This document shows positions 55,243 to 64,000 of a DNA stretch of 64,000 nucleotides, piece by piece. The notes under the pieces are model-generated. The model was not told where the DNA came from. It saw nothing but the letters and a program-made list of their open reading frames with translations, and did not search any database. Numbering within the stretch: position 1 is the first letter of the stretch; each line of letters starts with the position of its first letter. The position numbers and the translations under genes are program-made. The stretch is from Triplophysa rosa (taxonomy: Eukaryota > Chordata > Actinopteri > Cypriniformes > Nemacheilidae): assembly GCF_024868665.1 (NCBI RefSeq), contig NC_079898.1, positions 8,090,561 through 8,154,560 on the forward strand. Reading direction: 5' to 3'.

Positions 55243-56165
55243 GTTCCCCTTCAGTCGGTCTCTCGACGTTGTGTTGAGAGACAGATTGGGTTTGATCTTG
55301 AGAACCTATCATCTCCGAGAGGAATTTAAAACGCCAATGGGCTTTGGCGAATGGCACACGCACACCAGTCCCCGCCCCGTGCATATGGGTATAAAAGGGA
55401 GGTGGCGGCGGCCATTCACTCATCCTTTGTTCTTCGGAACTTGCATGACGTACATGTCAAGCGCTCCATCTCTTCGAGATTTCTTCCAGACTGCTGGATT
55501 TACGACGCGAAGCAGTGAATTTCTCCCTCTCGGTAGCAGACTTCCTCTGGGCGTCTCAGCAGCAAGCCGCAGATATCTCTAAATGAGCAAATTTCCTCTC
55601 ACAGTCTGCGCTGTCTTCGGGCATGTCTCGCAGCTGTATTCTTGGTTATGACAGACTCATCCTCGAGTCCGACGGGCATGACACATGTATTGCATGTTTC
55701 CAGCATGCAGTGGCAGGGCTCGTCGATTAAGGTGTTGCGTTCACGGTTGGCTACGTTCTCCGGAATGTAGCCGCAACCCCATCCTTTTTCTGAGCAAGTT
55801 CGACTGCCGCTTCGGCAAGGTCGACCATTTTGGAGAGCGGCGGGGGTGATTGGGGATTCCCATGGATGTCACTCCGCCAGTTTCGGCTCACGGACCATCC
55901 GTGCCCCGGCACGCTCACCTGGCTCGTCCCCGATGGGCGGCGGTGTACTGTCCCATAGCGGGCAGACTCGACAACGGGATGGGGATGAACTTTCTGTCAT
56001 AACGTCGGACAGCTACCTCCTGGCATCGGATGTGGAGACCCCTTGGAGCTCCTGCCCCCCGCAGAGATGACGGCCGTGCTTGACCCAGTTGGAATCGTAT
56101 TGGCCCCTGAAGTGCCCCTGTCATCTCAGGGCCTCTGGAGCCTCCACCCGCCCATTTTGGTCTAT
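55243..56165 (+). mobile_element. DIRS-type 5' fragment (F), copy-D subfamily
   Basis: It starts GTTCCCCTTCAGTCGGTCTC and closely follows the left end of copy D through the TATAAAAGG promoter, leader and gag start. Homology fades at about 56,100-56,165 inside gag. No right end is present. Confidence 0.8.
55623..55730 (+). pseudogene. DIRS gag start (fragment F)
   Basis: The ATG at 55,623 opens MSRSCILGYDRLILESDGHD then TCIACFQHA, the family zinc-binding head, and stops after 35 residues because of a deletion that shifts the frame. It preserves the gag start codon that copy D has lost. Confidence 0.65.
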
Positions 56166-57281
56166 CGGATCACAAGTGGATGACGTTAAATACAGGTGTA
56201 GACGGGGTGAGAAACGTTTTGAGCTTGTCGACTTTCTAGCACTTCCTGAAGAAGTCGAAAACGCATTCGACCGGATTGTATTTGTGGTGTAGACGCTCAT
56301 GTTTGAAGGACCTAAAAGGTTGGTTTAAAGACGTACAAAGCACAATGTTTTCTCACCATTCCAGACTTCTAATACACACTTGTTAGAAGTGTTCGGACGC
56401 GTCACGGCTGTCAAAGCAGAAATAAAAACCGCTGCTTTCAGTATGTTTTTCTGTCATCTCCGGTCGCGTTTATATGTAAACTGCATGCGCTTATTTCGTC
56501 CATTCGATCTAACAATTTCTGCATACAGCTGCTTAGTGCTTATGCTTTCACTGTCGTCGTCCCCTTAACGGTAAATACCTAAACACTTTAAAGTAAAAAA
56601 GCACATGATTGTTGCTGTCACTTAACTTCTCTTGTCTAACGTTAGAAAGTCAGCTCAGGGCTCACGCGAGTGCCCAGTAGCCAGTGTGGAAGACGCTCGA
56701 GACAGTTGACGGATTTGTGACCTCTCTCTTTCTTTCCGTGTCTTCTTGTGCTTGAAGGGACAAATAACGTTACATACAGAAATATGTCAAAATACCCTAC
56801 TTGTATCCTGGAAAACAGTCAGTTAAGTTAATTCATTTTTATATGTAACAACACAGTGAAGAATCCGCATTCGGTTATCTGAAAATATTATTTTGCATTT
56901 TGATTATTGCATTTGATTTTATCTTTATCTAAACAAAGCAATGTTTTTAACTTGTAAGTTATATTTGCGGAAGACAAAGAGCCACGACTCCAGAAACTCA
57001 GCCAGTATAAAAATGTGTGCATCATCCGCACTCGCGGCGCTTGCTTGTGCATCCAGTCTTCAAGCTCAAAAATGCGTAAACCAATGAACAAGTGACATTT
57101 TTAGCCATAGGAATAAACAGTTTTTAAGTGTAATGAACCGCAACAGCCAAGTGACCTTCCCCAAATGACAGTTTGGGAACCACATAGGCCTACTGTGAGA
57201 GCTGGTGTCGAAAAGCGGAGTAGCTAATGGACGGACCGCCCACTATTATGATAAGTATTCCCAGTTATTACAGAAACTATT
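56166..57281. other. Region without a recognised gene
   Basis: No exon or known repeat family was identified. CpG-containing sequence at 56,390-56,560 and a possible polyadenylation-type AT-rich part at 56,830-56,940 are the only visible features. Confidence 0.4.
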
Positions 57282-57289
57282 TATTAAAG

Positions 57290-59758
<2,469 letters not shown>

Positions 59759-59766
59759 TATTAAAG

Positions 59767-60554
59767 TATTGTTTTTGTCATCTCTGTCCCAACCATTTTT
59801 CAAAACAAAGTTACGCCACTGAATTTTGGTGTCATATAAGTTTGCTAATTATAATACAAGATAACACAATGGGTCAAAAACAACGATAACAACAACTATT
59901 TCTTTTTTGTGGCAGGGCCAGTGAAAATGTTGGCAGAGCAAGTAAACATTTGAATCACTGCCTGGGCCAGTTGAAAAATCCTTAGCGTTGAGCCCTGCAG
60001 CTACAACAATGCACTAGTTTATAATCTAAATTTACCTTATTTGTTTAGCAGCTAGATTAAATATAGGATTCACATATTAGTTAACAGTTCAGAGAAGTAA
60101 AATAGTTCAGGGATGGATAGTCTGACACTTAAAACCCTATAGTATTTGGTCATACCAAAAGTATGTTTACAAGTACTGTATATAAAACTTTTGTGTCGTG
60201 TTGTGTTGGTTTACTTACTGACCCGTACTCATCTCTGTTGTTTATCATTAATAAACCTGCATCATTCTCTAACTCATCTCCAGTGTTTTGTTCAGAAATC
60301 TGGTAGTGCCAGCAGCAATTGAAAAATTAAAAAGAATTGCGCACTATACTTGGCCCCCCTCTGTAAAATGTGGCCCCTGCTTTTAAAAAATCCTAGATCC
60401 GCCACTGGTGGACATGCCGTATCAATGAACACTACTTCAGCCCGTCGGGTTGGAGGATGAATCCGCCGCATCCAAGGGAACAATGGCGAGACATTATAAT
60501 AATAAGGATAATCTCTTCAGAGACGAAAGAAGCGCTCAGCATAAGTAAATGCCT
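59767..60554. other. Region without a recognised gene
   Basis: No exon found. The strings CCTGGGCCAGTTGAAAAATC and CTTGGCCCCCCTCTGTAAAA...GATCCGCCACTGG suggest old transposon remains, but the family could not be named. Confidence 0.4.
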
Positions 60555-60755
60555 TGCAGGTTCCGAAGAACAAAAGGTGAATGAATGGGCACGCCATCTT
60601 CCTTTTATACCCGTATGCACGGAGCGTAGACTGGCATGCCATGCCATTTGCCAGAGTTCATTGGCCTCTTAAAAGTACAATCAGGGATGATAGGTTCTCA
60701 AGTTCAAACCTCATTCTGTCTCGACAAAACATCGAGGGACTGACAGAAAGGGAAC
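60555..60755 (-). mobile_element. DIRS-type left-end fragment
   Basis: On the minus strand it begins at GTT (AAC at 60,753-60,755) and follows the left end of copies A-C through the TATAAAAGG promoter to the GTTCTTCGGAACC leader. No other part of the element remains. Confidence 0.75.
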
Positions 60756-60880
60756 AGTCCATTTCTCTCCAGCAGCCACTCTACAAAAGCGGCGAAGTTC
60801 TCTCGGGGGCCAATTATCAAGAAAAACGCTGCAAAAAAAATATTTTCTAGGTCCGGTATTCTGTAACGTAATGGCTATAG

Positions 60881-62223
60881 CACACGGCAAAGGAGTAGAG
60901 TAACAAAGAGTAGTTTTAATAAAACTACACATATTTAAAACAATACCAGACAAGGAACTGAGGAGAACACAGGGCTTAAATACACAGGGTTTGCGCCCGT
61001 AGTCGCCTATTAGACCATCCGGGAGCTGAGCAATGGTCAAATTTCAAAAGTAAATCAAATAAATGTAGAGGAAAACTAAGGCGGACATCTGTTTTTAATG
61101 TAAGTGCCAATAAATTAATTTCTGTGTGAAAATTATGACATTTTTGTTTTGATCAACGCTCACGTGTAGGTTGTTGTTAATACATCGTAGGCCAAAAAGC
61201 ATACGGGTCACATGACTATAAAACATGGCGGACGCAGTATGTCTGAAATGTATTCATACTCTCATACTAGAACGTACTGTTTTATGTCATGATTCTGCCC
61301 CATCATGTCATGTCTTTCTTGGTCTTGTGGCAGAATCATGGCAAAGCCTTAGGTTTTATGTGGCGAGAGGCGTTTTGGCCCTGTAGGCCTTCCATATACT
61401 CTCTCTCCGGTGTCTCGTCTTTGGCCCCGCCACTCTCGTTCTCTCGTTAACTTCCCTTTAGTGTTTCACCCCCTACACCTGTTCCCTTGTTAATTATCCT
61501 GTCTGTCCCCCTATGTAATATCCCCGTGTCTATTGTCCTGTGTTCGTTCGTTGTATTTATGTGCTTACTGTGGTGTTTGTTGAATAAACACTCTGAAAAA
61601 TAAATGTATGAACTGGCGTGTAGCCTCTTTTATTTTATTCTTCCCCCACCTCCGTGATGTAATCACTTATTTCACTATTGCCATCTAGTGGACAATAATA
61701 GGAACATCAACTAATCACTACACTTACCTGTTTGCTTTGTACTCCTGAGCTGTTTGCTGTTGTGCTTTGTTCCACGTCCTGATGATGTTGTGTCTTACCT
61801 ATGATATTTCCCGAAGTCAAGTAAGTCTAGTTTAGTGTTAGTTTTTTGTAGTCATGTCAAGTGTTGTATTTAGTCTTTGTTAGTTTAGTGTAGTCAGTTT
61901 ATGTTTCTGTGTTTCCCTGTTATCATGTCTTGTTTTCCCCATCGTGGGGTTTTTGTTTTGTTCGTTGTTTATTAATAAAAGTCTTTGTGTTAACCCCTTC
62001 ATCCCCGCTGCCTGCAATTGGGTTCTTTCCTGTGATTCACGACAGTTTTAACGGCCAATAGGTAGGTACTTATTCAAATTCAGTACGTACTGTCACAGTA
62101 TGCGATTTCAGACGTAGCAAGGGAAACATAATCAAGGGAAACAGAAACGGGTGCGGACTAATTAACAACCATGGAAACTAATGATCGAACACAGGCAAAC
62201 TAAACCAGAACAAAACCTTGACA
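60881..62223 (-). mobile_element. LTR-like repeat, family 2, copy 2, interrupted
   Basis: Bases 60,881-60,988 and 62,118-62,223 together match 54,981-55,242. The sequence breaks at AAATACACAGGG and resumes at AAGGGAAACATAATCAAGGG. About 1.1 kb of later DNA, including a solo LTR, sits between the halves. Confidence 0.65.
61285..62044 (+). mobile_element. Solo LTR of the TGTCATGATTCTGCC family
   Basis: It starts TGTCATGATTCTGCC and ends GATTCACGACA, with GTTTTA repeated on both sides (61,279-61,284 and 62,045-62,050). The length is 760 bases. ATTAATAAAAGTC near 61,970 is a likely polyadenylation signal. Relatives are at 18,865 and 63,640. Confidence 0.85.
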
Positions 62224-62751
62224 GTAGTAGTCAGAGTATTTAATATTATTAATATTAAATTATATAAATGTGTTAGGGAAAGCCATTTTAACAATATTGA
62301 TAAAGGCAATACAAGTTTTAATGAAGCTGAAAAAAAACGTTTAAATAAAGACAATTTATTGTGCAAAAATGGTTTTAATGGCCTATAATTTAAATTTATA
62401 TTAATGATCAATCAAATTACAGTTCAATAATTAATAATCTTATAATTAGAAGAAGTCTGTTCATTAAGGCAGGTTCAAATATCATCATCATTATTTTAAT
62501 ATTGTTAACTGAGAGGCAGAGTAAGTATCAGAAAACTTTGGTAAAGTGTGGTCTAGAAGTCTGTGGGAGCCTTTTAAAACAACAGGAACAAAAAGTGCTA
62601 CAAAGACGATGTTGAAATGAAGAGGATATTAATGCACTTAAAATTATCATGACTTCTACAAATATATTTTGCATTACCCGTCATTACGTCCAGACAGGTG
62701 ATAATTGTCAGGTCTCAGGTCTAACCACCTTTCTGCTTTTCTCTGTGTGTG

Positions 62752-62799
<48 letters not shown>

Positions 62800-63639
62800 T
62801 GTGTGTGTGCGTGCGTGCGTGCGTGCGTGTGTGCGCGCATGTTGTCGAGCGCGTGGCTTTGTTTTGACGGCTTCCGTTCGCTCGTGTGTGCCACGCTCCT
62901 CTCATCTCTTCATTCATTACAATTATTAGCGTTAATTTCCCTCACCTAGTGTTCTCATTCATTTTGCCCTATTTATTCCTCTGTGTTTCTTTGTTCTGCG
63001 TGCGATCGTGATTTGATGTTGTCTTGTCGTGTGGACAGTGGTGTAGTCTATTTTTTTGTAGGGAGTATACTCTGATCCCCCGGCCTACTCACCCGTCCCA
63101 GATCGACAACCCATGAGCACCACCACACTCAGGAATGCATATGCCTGTAATCAAGAGCATTCTGGAAGATTTATTGCAAGCAAGATTTCAATAGCCAATG
63201 ACAGCAGGGGGGACTTGCTGGTTTTGTTAATCACTGTATAATTCAGCCAGTTAAGAGTTACATTTAGCCTTAGATGGTATATGTATACAATCCCTAAAGC
63301 ACAGGTTTTATCAGCTGGCAATTTTCAATCCACATTTGTGATCCATGTGAAAACCCAGCTATAAAGTAATTAATTTTTTTACATAGTATTTCTACATAAA
63401 CCCACCCTGCTAAAAAATAGTATTACATAAATTCTAGTGGTTTCCATTAAAATACCATTATGAATCACACATGTTTTTATTACAAACCTTTAACAAACTG
63501 TCTTGGGCATTAATGGGTGTTCTGTTGATTCCCAACTGCATCTATTGTGTTTTGGGCAGGGTTGTACTATTTTTTCAGTAGGGCAACCAACATAATGTAA
63601 AGAATATGGTGGGAAAGTAAAATCTTTATATTTTGGTTT
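62224..63639. other. Region without a recognised gene, with GT/GC microsatellite
   Basis: The tract at about 62,744-62,836 is (GT)n mixed with (GTGC)n; the Cys/Val-rich frames across it are artefacts. The rest is AT-rich or unrecognised. Confidence 0.6.
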
Positions 63640-64000
63640 TGTCATGATTCTGCCTCTTTTGGTCATGTTTTTCTTAGTCTTGTGGCAGGATCATGACAAA
63701 CCCACGTGTTTAGTGTGAGAGAGAGATGGCATTGTTTGTTTTGGAATTTGTTTTGGTCTCGTCCTTGTTACCGCCCTCTCGTTTCTGCATTATTGATTGT
63801 TAATGATTTCACGCCCCGCAACTGTTCCCCTCTTGATTTGGTTCCCTATTTTATGCCCTTGTGTTTTCTGTCCTGTGCCAGTTCGTTTTGCTTAATGCCT
63901 TGGAAAAGATATTGCGTCTTGTTCTTGTTCCGTGAGTCTGAGTCATATCAAATCATGTCAAGTCTAGTCAGTGTAAGTTTATGTCAAGTGTTGTCTTTAG
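63640..64000 (+). mobile_element. LTR of the TGTCATGATTCTGCC family, cut by the window edge
   Basis: It starts TGTCATGATTCTGCC and follows the solo LTR at 61,285 with moderate divergence up to the end of the window. Whether internal retroelement sequence follows cannot be seen. Confidence 0.75.

Noticed and set aside
62708..62917. Thr/His-rich frame as an antifreeze-like or mucin-like protein
   Set aside because: It is the reverse translation of the GT/GTGC microsatellite with no signal peptide or conserved flank.
62649..62949. Cys/Val/Arg-rich frames near the right end
   Set aside because: They translate the GT/GTGC microsatellite. No conserved domain, splice sites or homology were seen.

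Overview
This window looks like an accessory-rich piece of a teleost nuclear genome, most likely a cyprinid. The evidence is spliced vertebrate genes with fish-like proteins, GT-AG introns, AT-rich spacers, microsatellites, and a typical fish mix of transposons: DIRS tyrosine-recombinase retroelements, Ty3/gypsy, Tc1, hAT, PIF/Harbinger, pogo-like, Kolobok-like, a non-LTR fragment and tRNA-like SINE pieces. No bacterial operons, CRISPR arrays or rRNA genes were seen.

Host genes. (1) A tandem array of OXER1/HCAR-type class A receptors lies on the minus strand. Copy 1 (7,322-8,266) and copy 3 (27,574-28,551) are intact. Copy 2 (22,737-23,434) is a pseudogene cut by a gypsy element. Each copy keeps traces of a non-coding 5' exon, and copies 2 and 3 share an upstream CRE/AP-1-like palindrome that copy 1 has lost to a CTTT microsatellite. 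(2) A two-exon TMEM229B-like gene lies on the plus strand (32,473-36,843). (3) A complete ten-exon haao gene (3-hydroxyanthranilate 3,4-dioxygenase) lies on the minus strand (54,253 down to 37,838). It was assembled exon by exon with consistent splice phases and gives 287 residues. OXER1 next to HAAO matches the human 2p21 neighbourhood, which supports naming the receptors oxer1-like.

Mobile elements by region. 0-6.4 kb: a DIRS left-end fragment and a decayed DIRS copy. 9.1-14.1 kb: a plus-strand gypsy carrying a Tc1 element in gag and a Harbinger element in RT. 15.9-18.6 kb: a DIRS copy reduced to gag and termini. 18.9-22.7 kb: a minus-strand gypsy with its 3' LTR, abutting receptor copy 2. 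29.8-31.3 kb: a pogo-like deletion derivative with perfect terminal repeats. 33.0-36.1 kb: a Kolobok-like THAP element, a Harbinger fragment and a LINE tail, all in the TMEM229B-like intron. 38.4-44.0 kb and 45.5-50.1 kb: two full-length but decayed DIRS copies in haao introns 8 and 6, in opposite orientations. 54.8-64 kb: a small MITE, LTR copies, a DIRS 5' fragment, a complete hAT element with an 8-bp target duplication, and nested solo LTRs.

No previously unknown multi-gene system was identified. The most informative structures are the DIRS termini with a readable internal complementary region, the receptor array with asymmetric promoter loss, and several dated nested insertions whose pre-insertion sequence can be read directly.
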